In this document: positions 48,755 through 60,874 of the stretch, in pieces | How positions within the stretch are numbered: position 1 is the stretch's first letter | How the letters are laid out: every line of letters begins with the position of its first letter | Assembly: GCA_007844125.1 (NCBI GenBank) | Contig: CM017558.1 | Span: forward strand, 50,675,831-50,739,830 | From: Sinonovacula constricta | Lineage: Eukaryota > Mollusca > Bivalvia > Cardiida > Solecurtidae | DNA: 64,000 bases | Direction of reading: 5' to 3' | Notes under the pieces: model-generated | Databases searched by the model: none | Told to the model about the DNA's origin: nothing | What the model saw: only the letters and a program-made list of their open reading frames with translations | Made by a program: the position numbers and the translations under genes

Positions 48755-51378
48755 TTTCCTATTGATTCGTGCCTTCCTATCGATTCGTGCCCCTGCCAAT
48801 ATTCCAAATAATCGCCTAGCAATCTACTGCACGTGTGCGAATTCGATGCAAGTTCTGTCAGAAATTTACATTCTTGTTCCAAGCCAGTCAAGATGCGTAA
48901 AAAACAGGTAACAACTGAAAAAAACAACACTTAACAGATAAAAACATATCGTTTACGTTTCTCTATGCATATTTTAACTGTTGTGCATTAAATTTGTAAT
49001 CATTTTAATGATGACAACTTTTTAACTGATTCCGCCATCTTTAATGTCAAGGTCGATCAACGTTTTCTAGACGTTTTTGCTGCGGATCGACATTTATACC
49101 GTATTTATTCTCATAAGTTCCCTTTTTGTTAGCACGAAATATGCACACGTGTGCGCGTGCCGTTTTTTTAATTGACGTTATGTGTGCTTAATTGGCGAGA
49201 TGTCGTTTTTATGTGTCAATACCAAAAAGAAATAATTTCTTTTCAGAAACAACAAACAAAAACGAAAAAACGGTATCGAAATTATACCCCTGAAGCGCTT
49301 TATAAAGCTTATGAATCTGTACGTGATGAAGGAAAATCGGTAAAATTAGCCGCGAAACAATATCAAGTCCCCGTGCAAACATTGAGGGATAGGGTGAAGG
49401 GAAAAATAAATCCAAAGGAATTTTCCAACGGTGGGGATGTGTTGTTTACAAAGGAGGAAGAGAAGGGCATCGTAGAGCACGTAGAGGTGCTTGCTGAACT
49501 AGGTTATGGAGTAACAAACTCCCAGTTACAAAACTTAGCCGGAGAGTTGGCCTTCAATCTTGGAAAACGTCCTACCTCAAAAAATTAAGCAACTGCTGGC
49601 TTTATGGTTTTCTTCAAAGGTGGGACGACAGAATTAGAACAATAAGACCTAGTGCACTTGATGCGAACAGGGCTAAGTCCACCACTCCTGTTGTGGTGTC
49701 ATCTTACTTTCAAAACCTTGAAAAGGTAATACAAGACAATGATCTGAAAGATAAACCTCACCTTATCTATAATATCGACGAAACTGGTATTCAGCCAGAG
49801 CACAGGTCAGCAAACATAATCGCCCCAGTAGGACAAAAAGCTCATTCAATCACTTCATCAAGAGGTACAACAACTACAATCATTGCAGCAGGAAATGCTT
49901 CTGGGCAATTTATTCCCCCGTATTTTGTATTTAAAGGAAAACGATGGAATCCAGACCTCATGTTTGGTGCGTCTCCCGGAGCAAAGGGTGTTGTAAGCGA
50001 TTCTGGGTGGTCCAATGGAGACGTTTTCAAGGATTATCTCCAAAGCCATTTTTTGCCGTACGTTCGTGGTCACTTGTGTGATGGTCAGAAAATATTAGTT
50101 GTATTTGATGGCCATACTTCACACACATCTAAACAATTGATTGACTGGGCCCTTATACAAAACATAATTTTGTTTGTGCTGCCAGCTCACACGAGTCACG
50201 TGCTACAGCCACTGGACGCAACCATCTTTGGACCTTTCAAGAAGTTTTACTACCAAGAATGTGCAGCATATATGCAACAACACATGGGCAAAGTCGTCAC
50301 TCGCTATGAGATGGCTGAACTTGGCTGTAAGGCCTACTTAAGAGCACTTACTCCAAGCAACCTGATTTCAGCATTCAGGAAGACTGGCATCTTTCCTACA
50401 TCACCAGAAGCTGTTAGCCAGAACAAGCTGTTTCCATCAGCCGCTTTCTTAACAAGCAACCCTGCAGATGTAGTTAAGGCGATAAAGTCTGGGAAAAATG
50501 CAGTTGACGAGTTTCTACGGGCTAAATTTGAAGGACTAACAATGCCACAAGTCGAATGCACTCCGTCCCTTCGTCATTCCCGAAAACCAACACCAGGTGG
50601 CCGCAATATCACTGATATAACCTTTCTGGCAGAGATTGAACAATATGCTTCTGACAAAGGAAAGAAATGTAGAAAAGATGTAACTCCCAAACCATCAACA
50701 AGCAGACAAGAACAGACCAACATTTAATCGCCGATCGAATGTTACGATGATGATAACGTGGTCTGTTGTGTGTGTTCACAGAGAGATCCTCCCCAGATAC
50801 AAGATAAGCCTTACATCGAACTGGTCAACTGGGGAAACTGTGATAAGTGTGAACACTGGTGCCATCTGTCCTACTGTCACAAAAGCTCCGTAGTTAGAAG
50901 GGGGGACGAGTTTCTCTGTTGCCATTGCAATTAGTTGAAACGCGCAGTAAATTTTCATGAAACTTTTTATTAATATCTTCATAGTTAATTTTGGTATGAA
51001 TGGTGTATGAATGAACAAATAGACTTCGGATCATTTTATTTTTAAACAAAAGACAATACTGAAGCAATGAAACACAGAAAAACAAAATTAAAACGATTTT
51101 CGTCGACAAGGGGTGAATTCATGTGGTATAATGCGGTACTAAGACAGCAGGCAACAAGGGCACGAATCAATAGGAAAGCACCTGGCTGACACGGACCATT
51201 GCACTTGACCTAGTTTACGAAGGTAGATTATGATTACAGTTGTCAGTTGACATTTTTGTTTATTTATTTTTAAAAAGTTGTTATTCTTGAACAAAAAATA
51301 TGCTTTAGAAATTTTGGTGGTTTCCATCTAAAGCGCGTGCTCCACTTCTAACTCTTAGGGGCACGAATATCCAGGAAA
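48755..51378 (+). mobile_element. Pogo/Tigger-like DNA transposon, decayed
   Basis: A transposase pseudogene (49245-50934) is bracketed by inverted repeats. 'tttcctattgattcgtgcc' at 48755-48773 is exactly inverted at 51159-51177. A second motif at 48774-48793 (ttcctatcgattcgtgcccc) is inverted at 51358-51378 with four mismatches. Exact element ends and a TA target duplication could not be fixed. Confidence 0.7.
49245..50934 (+). pseudogene. Pogo-like transposase with C-terminal PHD-like finger (broken)
   Basis: N-terminal part (49245-49585) carries a Psq/CENP-B-type helix-turn-helix (YTPEALYKAYESVRDEGKSV, then LAAKQYQVPVQTLRDRV). After a one-base frameshift in an A-run at about 49578 the frame continues with WLYGF..RWDDRIRTIRPSA and the catalytic domain. 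Acidic residues are IDET (Asp codon 49777), VVFDGH (50107) and QPLDATIF (50215), the last two spaced as DD35D. An in-frame TAA at 50725 interrupts the tail. Beyond it the same frame encodes a C4HC3-like finger (CCVCSQ...CDKCEHWCHLSYC...CCHCN) ending at TAG 50932. Known: DDE_1 (pogo/Tigger/Jerky) transposases; fusion to a PHD-type finger is a minority architecture. With two lesions, it is inactive as read. Confidence 0.88.
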
Positions 51379-52307
51379 CTAGTATACTTTTACCATCTAT
51401 TTGTTGGTGAGTAGCTGTTTGGTTTAACATAAAGTAGATTTAACAACCGTCTGAAGTGCAACTTTGCAACTTACACGCTATCTGCTGCTAATAAATAAAC
51501 TAAATTTATTCTGTGTGTTGTTTACGGTCTAGACATTTAATGATTTCTTCAAAATATTGTAAATTAAAATTGGCAGTTAGTAAATGATTTTTAAACACAC
51601 ACCAAAAAAAAAAAAAAAAAAACACTTTTCAATCATGTTGCAGAAATGGTTACTTTTTGTGACTTTTCTAGCCTTAATGAACCAAACAAACTATACAATA
51701 ATATTTTAGTGTGTTGTTAATTGTATCTTATATCTGTCCGTTTATAACATTAGGTCTGAAGATGACTCAACTGTAACATGTCGCACGATTGAATTAGCAT
51801 AATAAAGGTGTCATGTTAATAACGTTCTGACACAAGTGGCGGGTACATCAAGCATATTTACACAATCGGAATACTCGGACATTTTAACAACCAATGAAGT
51901 ATTTAGATGCTTTACTATGTGGACAAGTACAATTCTTTTAACTTTGGAAAGAAAATATTGTATACTGTACCGAAGGTATGTTTCTGCATAAAGTGCTAAA
52001 ACTAAATTCTAACAGGTACTGTTTTGAACTTTAAGTTCTAAGCATAAGTAACAAGTTACATCTGTTGTTTTTTCAATATAAAATATAATTCATTTCAGTG
52101 GAAGTAATATTCTAAAATCGAAAAGTCTATGTGACCAAGTCAAAATGCCCTTTCATTAACTAAAAGAAACAATAGTTTATTATTTGAAATATACCATGAA
52201 AAAACAAGGGTTTTTACGTTAGAATGGCGCGATTCATAAGGCAAATATAAGCATTTGTCCGTTTCCACTACACATACATGTACACTCGTGTAAAATATTG
52301 AAAGAGC
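51379..52307. other. Unannotated DNA
   Basis: No supported gene; an A-run at 51604-51622 only. Confidence 0.4.
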
Positions 52308-52450
52308 GGCTTCCGTGCCATAGTGTAAGAGTTGATTTTAAATCCCCTTACTGCTAAACCCTCTACCATGAGGGTTCGAGTTCCGTTCGAGGCAAAGGAG
52401 TTCATATGGGAAGGTATTACAGCTGGCCTGCGGTTCTATTGAAGACTGAA
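52308..52450 (+). mobile_element. SINE family A fragment
   Basis: 'gcggcttccgtgccatagtg' head, 'gagggttcgagttccg' B box and 'gggaaggtattacagctggc' body. The 3' tail is missing. Confidence 0.7.
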
Positions 52451-52725
52451 ATAACCGTAAACTTCTACGTATTACTTCCGCTATTCACACATATTGATCT
52501 AAAACTGCATGCAGAGGTAACATGACATAATCATAGGAACTTCGCAGCATTTATGTGTAGATCAGACAACTCTTTGGGTGCGGAGGGAGGGAGAGAGTGG
52601 GGCAGTCTCTAGTTTATGATAGATATCGGACTGGACCTTTTTTGAATTGTCTAAGCCGATCAGTAGGCTTACAGTATTCTATCAAGTCGTGCAGGAACTC
52701 ACTTTGTGGTCAGCATTGAAACCTA

Positions 52726-54170
52726 TCATCATCATCATTATCTTGCTGCCTCAGCCGAGATCGAACTCACTACACCCTCCCAGTACCGCCTATCTGTCAT
52801 TGCTCCCAACAGATCTTCCTTAGGTATCGACGTGTCTCGCTCTATCCTATCTGGGAAAGTTAACTTGCGCGATCGACCGTAGGATGAAGGGTGCCTCCAG
52901 AGAACAAAAGATGACACAAGTTCATCAGCGGCACGTGTGCAATGTCCTGCGAACTGAACACGTCTCTTGCGAACCAATGTTGATACTCTAGGCAAGTCTC
53001 CATATATCATTTCAAGAGTTGGATGATTTCTCCATGATAGATTGAGCACTCTTCTTAAAAGCCGCGTATAGCATCCGTCTAAACGGCGCTGTTGTTTTTC
53101 TGAGAGAGTCCAAGTTTCAGATCCATACAACAAAATTGGCTCGATAAGTGCACGAAAGACTTGGATTTTAATTTTGCGAGCGACATTGGATTTTCAGATC
53201 CTATCCATTTTGTTGCAAGCAGTCCATGCTAAACCTTTTCTAACGCTGAGGTCTTTCTCAGAGTTTTTAATGTACGATCCTAAATATTTGTAGTCATCGA
53301 CACATTTGAGGGTAATGTCTGAGAGTGTTTTAACCTCATGGTTATTGTGTATGTTTATTGGCATGCACTCAGTTTTTGTTTCATTTAGACGGAGACCTTT
53401 ACAGCTGGCAGCGGCTTCAAGAGAAGAGAGGAGTGCTTGAGCACCTATGAGATTGTCAGACATCAATGCAATATCATCAGCAAAATCAGCATCAGTGATG
53501 TAAAGTGCAGGATGGCGTGAACTTTTTATAGGTTGATACATTGTATCCACTGATATACGTATGATGTAGTCTATTACAATTATGAAAAGGAAGGGTGCTA
53601 GTGTGTCGCCTTGTAGAATGCCAGTCTGAATGTCGAAAGGTTCCGTTTCACCATCTGGGGTTAGGACAGTGGCCTGTGTGTTTGTATACAATACTTTGAT
53701 TGCATCAATGATTTCTATTGGTATGTCATATAGTTCAAGAATTTCAAACATTGTCTCGCGATTGACTGAGTCAAAAGCTTTGCTGAAGTCAACAAAGATA
53801 AGAGCTGCAGTTTTATTGCAAAATGTAATTTCCTCGATAATTCTACGTAATACGAGGATTTGACTAAGAGTAGAACGACCTGTGCGGAAGCCATTTTGGT
53901 TTTTGCGTAGAATGGGTTCAACTTCAGTGCGAATGCGATACAGTAGAAGCTTGTTATATGTTTTTGCAGCTATAGGAAGCAACGAAATACCACGATAATT
54001 GGTTGGTAATGTCAAATTGCCCAATTTGGGAATGGGGATAATTTGTGATCGTAGCAAGATGGCGGGTGGAATGTGGGCGGTCTTTGCATAATTACACAGA
54101 TCGAAAAGTAGTTGATGGAAAAGAGGGTCTTTCCACAAGATGGCAGGACCTATAATGCAGGCGCGTATCT
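52726..54170 (-). mobile_element. 5'-truncated LINE on the minus strand
   Basis: Contains the reverse-transcriptase reading frame described separately. On the minus strand the stop (52740-52738) is followed immediately by an (atg)n-like microsatellite 'aatgatgatgatgatagg', a 3' end typical of RTE-like and some other non-LTR clades that lack poly(A). Similarity ends at about 54170, consistent with 5' truncation during target-primed insertion. No target duplication was found. Confidence 0.8.
52738..54138 (-). pseudogene. Non-LTR retrotransposon reverse transcriptase, one internal stop
   Basis: Minus-strand frame with RT landmarks in order: IPIPKLGN..NYRGISLLPIA, NGFRTGRSTLSQ, FVDFSKAFDSVNR (motif A), TGILQGDTLAPFLF (motif B), FADDIAL (motif C catalytic Asp pair) and CVDDYKYLGSYI. 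At 53196-53194 a TGA interrupts ...NKMDRI. The same frame resumes with IQVFRALIEPILLYGSETW and continues through RLDGCYTRLLRRVLNLSWR to the C-terminal stop, so this is a single nonsense change (a Trp codon is the likely ancestor). The endonuclease half is absent. Clade is uncertain; the 3' tail suggests RTE-like. Confidence 0.9.
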
Positions 54171-55315
54171 GGGCCTTTTTTAAGTTACACTCAACTACAA
54201 AGGAAATAACCTATGTAGTAATACTGTTGAATATATTCGGTTCTTTTCTAATGAATAACAGGTAAAATGTGGACATGCGAGAAACTTTACGCAACTATGA
54301 ACGACTAAAATCCTGACTTTTATAAGTTTCATCATTTTAAACCTTCTTAACTTGATTGGTGTGGTAATAAGATTTTATAACATAGAAAATACGGTAATAA
54401 AATATATCATTCCTATATACGACTTTCTTAGTGTTTTTTGGTACTTTTAGACTTTCGAACGGAGAGCACGTGCGTCAAGTGCGTAATGGCCAGAAACGCG
54501 TTGCATTTTAAGCGTTGCTAGATGTATTCGGATGGAAGTTTAACGCACTTTGGGGTCAGAACTTTTAACTAGAGGTTCCCTGCATTTCAACATATATTAT
54601 AAATTAGGTTGCATTCGGATGCTTTTAGTAACATCAAAATATCAGAAAGGCTGAGACAATGTAAAACAATATATATTATTAATATAAATCTGTGTGCGTG
54701 TTTGTGTGTTACTCACACAGCTGTCGACAGAAGAATCAAAATAATACAAATGGTTCAAATTATTATATAAAATATAAAGGGAATGCAGGTTTAATAACAA
54801 AACTTGCTTGTTGATAAAACAATATGGCGGAAGATGTTGTTTTTCTTACGAGGCATACCAAATAAAGCAAATACTTGTCAGCGTATTCAACAAGGTTGAC
54901 AAAGTACGCATAATGAAACGATGTAGGGAATTACACTAGTAATAATAATAGTACTAATTATAAAAGTAACAAAGGAGATAGATACCAGAAACAATATATA
55001 TATACTTGTGTGCGTGCGTGCGTGTGTTACTCAGACGGCTGTCGCTGGAAGAATGACATGCAGGATTTCTAAAGACCCGTTCATTGAATAATCAACTATT
55101 GTGGTTGGTATGTGAACAGTGAATGCGGGTAAGGAAATGCGCTGAAGTCTATACGGGACATGTTAACGAGGATACTATACTAATTTAATACTTGGAAAAA
55201 TACTACGAGTAATAAGTAATATAAATCCCATTTCAGCTTGTAATAATACCTCTATTTATGTCCGTATTTATAAAAGTAATTTTTCTACCTGTGACATAAG
55301 CATGCTTACATACGG
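54171..55315. other. Unannotated DNA
   Basis: No supported gene. Two similar short stretches, 'gtgtgcgtgtttgtgtgtta' (54691) and 'gtgtgcgtgcgtgcgtgtgt' (55009), are each followed by 'ctca.ac.gctgtcg..ggaagaat', an approximate duplication about 320 bp apart. Confidence 0.4.
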
Positions 55316-55496
55316 CGCGTAGTGGTAGAGTCGCAGACATATATATATATAAAATATCAATAACCATATATAATGTTTTTCCTGGGGCGGCCGTGACTTA
55401 GTGGTAGAGTTGCCGACATATATATATATAAAATATCAATAACCATATATAATGTTTTTCCTGGGGCGGCCGTGGCGTAGTGGTAGAGTCGCCGAC
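55316..55496 (+). repeat. 79-bp tandem repeat of truncated SINE heads
   Basis: The SINE A head (ggcggccgtg..tagtggtagagt.gcc/agac) followed by 'atatatatatataaaatatc' and 'aataaccatatataatgttt' is repeated with period exactly 79: GAC at 55336, 55415 and 55494. The third unit runs on into a full SINE and the first is truncated at its start. Confidence 0.88.
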
Positions 55497-55710
55497 TTGT
55501 AACTCCCCTGACTACTTAGCCTCTCATCGCGTGGGTTCGAGTCCTGTTCGGGGCGGAGGACATCACGTAGGAAGGTCTTCCAGTCGACTGCGGTGCCTCC
55601 GTGGTTCTGCCTGTTGGCATTTATTTGTCTGGGGTCTTCCTATACCAAAAATAGCAGGACACTGCTGAAATGACCACAGTTGGTCTCAGCGATGTATTTG
55701 TTAAACAAAG
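55463..55710 (+). mobile_element. SINE family A, near-complete copy
   Basis: Head 'ggggcggccgtggcgtagtg', B box 'gggttcgagtcctg', body 'ggaaggtcttccagtcgact' and tail 'ggggtcttcctataccaaaa...cagttggtctcagcgatgta'. It is the source of the tandem heads to its left. Confidence 0.88.
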
Positions 55711-57522
55711 CAATTCATTTTGTAATTAGTATTTAGTATGTACTAACTTAACTTCTGTTTTCAAATTCGTCCTTGTTATCGGAGTCCTTGTTTAAGATAT
55801 GACCTCTGACATCAGATAAATCTCGTTTTAAATGCAAATTCGTTGAAACTGTATTTATGAACACCTTAGGGTGGACAATACAAACGTTTAAATGGTTTGC
55901 ATTCGACAAGGAGAAGGTTGTAACCAGTCATTTCCTACCGCTTCTGCATGTCTTGCAAAGAAACGTGTATACATGCTGACCTTATTATTATTATTATTAT
56001 TATTAGTAGTAGTAGTAGTAGTTGTTGTAGTAGTAGTTGTAGTAGTAGTAGAAGTAATAGTATAGCAGTGGTAGTAATACAATATTTAAGTATGACAGAT
56101 ACGTGTTTATATGTCCTGCCCGAGAGTTAGTCAGATTGCTTAAATCAAAGAATAATTACCTGAAGGCATTTTTCATGGTAATAAAAGTTTTAAGTTCATC
56201 GAAACTTTATGAATGGTAAACCTTCACAAGAAGAAACAACCAGTTTTAGGTTTAAATGTTGTTTTCCATTATCGATTCACCTCATTTTTCTTAGTAAAGT
56301 TATTAACAGTTACTCCTTTGACATTACATTATATTCAATTTCACAGTAACTGACAAATATAGATAGCAACTGGTTACCAGCATGTGCCTTGATTTCCATG
56401 TGCTTGATTCCTATGCCAAAAGACACCGTTTCGAATTCCATGTCGCAATTTTTATATGATATGTTTCTTTTTTTTCTTTTTTTCTTTCTTTCATTTTTTT
56501 GGATAACGAGTATGTTATTATTTAGATTTGATTCGATTCATTTCGAAAACTTATTTTAAATAATGAGCAATCCCCCAACAACGGAGGAAATCTTCCGATG
56601 GGACCATTACCTGATTCTCATCTGGCGTTTGTGAAAAGATGTGTACAGCCATCAGCGTACTGCTATGGGTAAGTAGTATAACGTTGGCCCTTTTTGCAAA
56701 CATGTGCTTATTCTTTAGTTTGTTATTCCACCAGGAGACACTTTTCACGCATATAATTTTATGTGCTGTCCGCTAAGAATTATTTAAGTAGGACTTGAGC
56801 TGAAGCAGGTGCAGATTATGTAAAACTCAGCAACCCAGGAGCAACGACCTGTTCACACATGTTAACCACAGGTCTGTCTCTTTGTCCGACGTGTTCAAGG
56901 ACTGGGCTCCTTGTGTTGCACCCAGCAGGTGTCTTCATATACCACGAACCTCCCTGTTGAGAGCAGGTTTTGAGTGTCCCCCTGAGTGCACTTTATGCTC
57001 ATTAATTCAATCTAGCCGTCTTTGTAAGTAGGTGTCAAGCCACGTGACATTACGGCATCTTCCGAATATAGCCGAAGCTTTCCGATTTGAGCGTCACGGT
57101 TTGTTGGTTTGATAAAGTGCAAACGACAGTTTTGGTGTCTCCCACTCGCTATGTATCGTGAACTGTGCGCGGTTGTCCATGTTTCAAGTTAAATGCAACA
57201 TGTAAATGAATAACGTACATTTGTTTCAAGTTCGTGAGCTAAATCGAGATGTCGCCTGCTATGCTTCACGAACGGCTAGGTTTATAACTTCATTATAACC
57301 GGTATGCCATTTGTTCGTCCAAGGTGTTTGTAAGTTAAAAACGGGAGTGTTTATTAGAATGTTTGCGCGTACATATTTATACAGATCGGGGTACTTTATT
57401 TAAAGTGGCGTTCGAGTGTAGATTCAAAAAGACGTAAGTTTGTGTAATAGTGCAAAAGGTGAGCAACCCTAACATTTCACTGAGGAAACAAGGTCCAATC
57501 AGGTGACATAATACAGTTTACA
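55711..57522. other. Unannotated DNA and SLC6 upstream region
   Basis: A (TTA)n/(GTA)n microsatellite lies at 55981-56075. Nothing else is recognised up to the SLC6 start. Close to the ATG, 'aagacgtaagtttg' (57427) could be a donor and 'gacataatacag' (57505-57516) an acceptor for a 5'-UTR intron, but neither is compelling. 'ccacgtgac' at about 57040 is an E-box-like site. Confidence 0.4.
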
Positions 57523-57694
57523 ATGTCGGCTGACAAGAAAAAAGCCAGTGGTCAGGAAGAAAGTCCCCATGGAGACATAAAGAAGAGAGAAACGTGGACC
57601 AACAAGTTTGACTTCTTGCTAGCCTGCATTGGCTTCTCTGTAGGCCTTGGAAACGTATGGCGCTTTCCCTACCTTTGCTACAAGAATGGCGGTG
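57523..57694 (+). CDS. SLC6 transporter exon 1 (TM1)
   Basis: ATG with in-frame coding to 'aatggcggtg|gtaagt', phase 1 out. The Gly codon split at the junction is restored by exon 2 (g|ga). The first intron falling in the NGGG turn after TM1 is common in the family. Confidence 0.92.
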
Positions 57695-60600
57695 GTAAGT
57701 TGTTTTGTTTGTTTGTTTTATTAGTTTGTTAACCGTAACAATGCTAGACACAATTTGGTCTTTGCTAAAACTACACGAACAATGTTATTAGATATATTAT
57801 TGATCAGAAAGCTACCGCTGATCTAGGTATACAGTATTTATCCAGTCGATTCTTGGTTAGAACATTATTTTGTGTTCGTTGTCACTCATAGTCACCACAA
57901 AACGTCATTAGTACGAAAGTATCTGTGTAAGAACCTTTTGTCTATGGCGGGAATTAAATCCACAACCCCTTGCTCCAGAGTCATGTGCTTTAGCGCGGAC
58001 ATCATCATTACCAGCAGGGACAGCATTTATAGCATCACCAGTAGAAGAAGAATATGAGCATAATAGCACCAGCATAATTATAATGACTCATTATTTCACA
58101 CTCATCATCATCATCGGACTGAAACCAAGAACCAGACAGTTGCCATGCCTGTTGTACATCTTTTCAAGACCTCAAAATAATCGCATTTTCCTGCAGTAAT
58201 GTTTATTGTAATGTCGCATCCTCATATCGCTTAGCTATAGAAGTCTTGTCACCGGCAACCTTTTGAGAGGACCAGATTGATATAATACATTCAGGGGCGT
58301 GCCTGGGCTTACGCACTTACGCACGTGCGTACAGATGCTTCCAAAAATTGAAACAATAAAAACGTCCTAAAGCGCATAAAAATAATCGTCTGGTCAGGGT
58401 AAGGCACTATCAGTTAGTTGTGTTCATTATTTAAATTTAAGCATTATCCAAATTCTAAACATTCTGCTGCAATCCTGTTTGACGTTTTTCTGCCTCGTCC
58501 TGCACTTAGCGCAGGTAATAGAACGTCGGCTTGCGGATCGGGAGGTCGTGGGTTCAAACCCCGGCCGGGTCAAACCAAAGACTTGTTGGTAGTAGTGGCT
58601 TCCCTCCTAAAGCTCGAGGCTTAGGGGACAGCATTACGCCTGACTCGTCGGTGTCAGTATAATGGACCGGCCGGGTTCAGTTCCTGGGCACGTCAAAAGT
58701 GCCCCTGTCCAATAATGATAGAAATGTCGTTGCACAGTATCGGCAAAAATGCCGGCTAATTCCATCCCTCTTCCTGCACTCAGACAATTCTTTGTACTGA
58801 GACAGTGAGAGTCCTCCACTCACCACAAAATCCATCTACGGTGTTCTATGGAAAAAATAAATTTCGAGGTGGAGGATGAGGGGAAAGAGGTGGAGAGGGA
58901 CATGCTCTCCGACTCTCCTAGGAATAGTGCGTAAACTCAAAAGTCGCATAGGCACGCCCCTGTACATTACTACAAGGACACAGTTTGAAATCAACGTCTA
59001 AACAGCGTCTCTAAGATGGAATCATATATTCTCAATGGACATTTGACTTTATATCTATGGAAATAATTTATGCTTGGTCACACCCTACACAACTTTTTAG
59101 CATAATTAATTAATTGGTTATCATGCAATCTCATATATTTAATTATTTATCTACAATACTGTTATACAGCATGGTTGTCTTCTTGATTGCTAAAATAAAA
59201 AATATAGAAAATTTCGATTGAAAACACCCCTCTTTTTAGGGTTGTAATATGATATACTCACATAAACCATTTTCCTGAACAAACAGTGTGCTGTTCTGTC
59301 TGTATTATGATATTCATGTATTCAGTCTAGACGTTTCAATGCCCGGGTGTGCTTAACATATCTTGCACAAGCCAACGGTGAGTTAAACCTGGTTACCCAT
59401 TTATACTGCATACATGGCTCTGTATTGTCCTCAAGTATTGAGAAGGAACGATACCAAATAACAGAACAATAACACTTGTTTTAATTGCTATACTAGTGCA
59501 AATATACTTAAATAATTTTAAGTAGATCATGCGATCTCTAACAGACAGTTATCACACCGTACTTGATATTTGTTGCATCTATACAACAGTTTCGAAACGT
59601 GACAATCCTAAATAAAACTTAAGTGTTCAAGGGCTCATCAGCAGCGATTACTAGACGGAAACGGGTTAATCACAAAAGAAACACATTCAAAACGTACAGG
59701 TAAGAGGATTCTATCCATGCAAATCGTTCTTAAACGTGAGGGGAGTACAGATTGCTTACTGAACATAACCAATATCAGTATGTAAATACCTTGATTTAAA
59801 TACACTCAAACTGGTCTAAACTTTATGGGTATGTTCATTATGGAGGCATGTTCTCAAGGTCTGAATGAGTGGACATGTTACGTTTTCAGTGCATGCGTCA
59901 TCCTTAACATATATTGCAGTTTAATAATTGATGTACGTAGATTGTGACATGCACCTCCGCTAAAACATGGCTGTTGTTTTTGTTGTTCGAGTCCATATTG
60001 ACAGAACGAGGTGCTTGCTGGAGCTGACTGATCTGGACCTAAGACAATTGCTTTTAGACTAATTACGATCTACGGCATTTGCTTGTAGACTTCTGCTCTG
60101 CATCTACGACATTTTCTTTTAGACAGATTTGGAGCTTTGATATTTGCTTTTCGACTGTTCTCGATCTACGTCATTTGCATTTAGACTGATCTGGATCAAC
60201 AACATTTGCATTTAGACTTATCTGGATCTACGATATTTGCTTTTAGACTTATTTGGAGCTACGGTATATGCTTCTAGACTGATCTAGATCTACGATATTT
60301 GCTTTTTGGCTGATCTGGATCTACGATATTTATTTTTGAACTGTTTTGGAGCTACGATATTTGCTTTTCAACTGATCTGGATCTACGAAACTTGCTTTTA
60401 GACAGATCTGGATCTATGGTAGTTGCTTTTAGGCTTAGTTTCCTCGGAATGATAAGAGTAAATGATACACATCTCTTGATATGTTATAAACTATGTGCAT
60501 TTAAAAAAAAATCTAGACATGTTCATTTTTGTTATTTGCCTCATGGGGAAAATATTCTCTTTTTTCATGATAATAATATTGTGACGGAAGTGATTAAAAC

Positions 60601-60789
60601 AAAAGTACGAAACTGTCTGATAATGTAAGAACCAAACGTATCAAACCAATTATTAAAGAAAAGAGGACAACTTAGGTTTCTACAAGGAAACAACTCTTTT
60701 TTTAAACTTGTAATTTGACACGACCATGGTGGGCTTACCTCAACAAATTGATATGCACTAAAAGTGTTTGGATTTGTGTGTGTGCGTGT

Positions 60790-60874
<85 letters not shown>

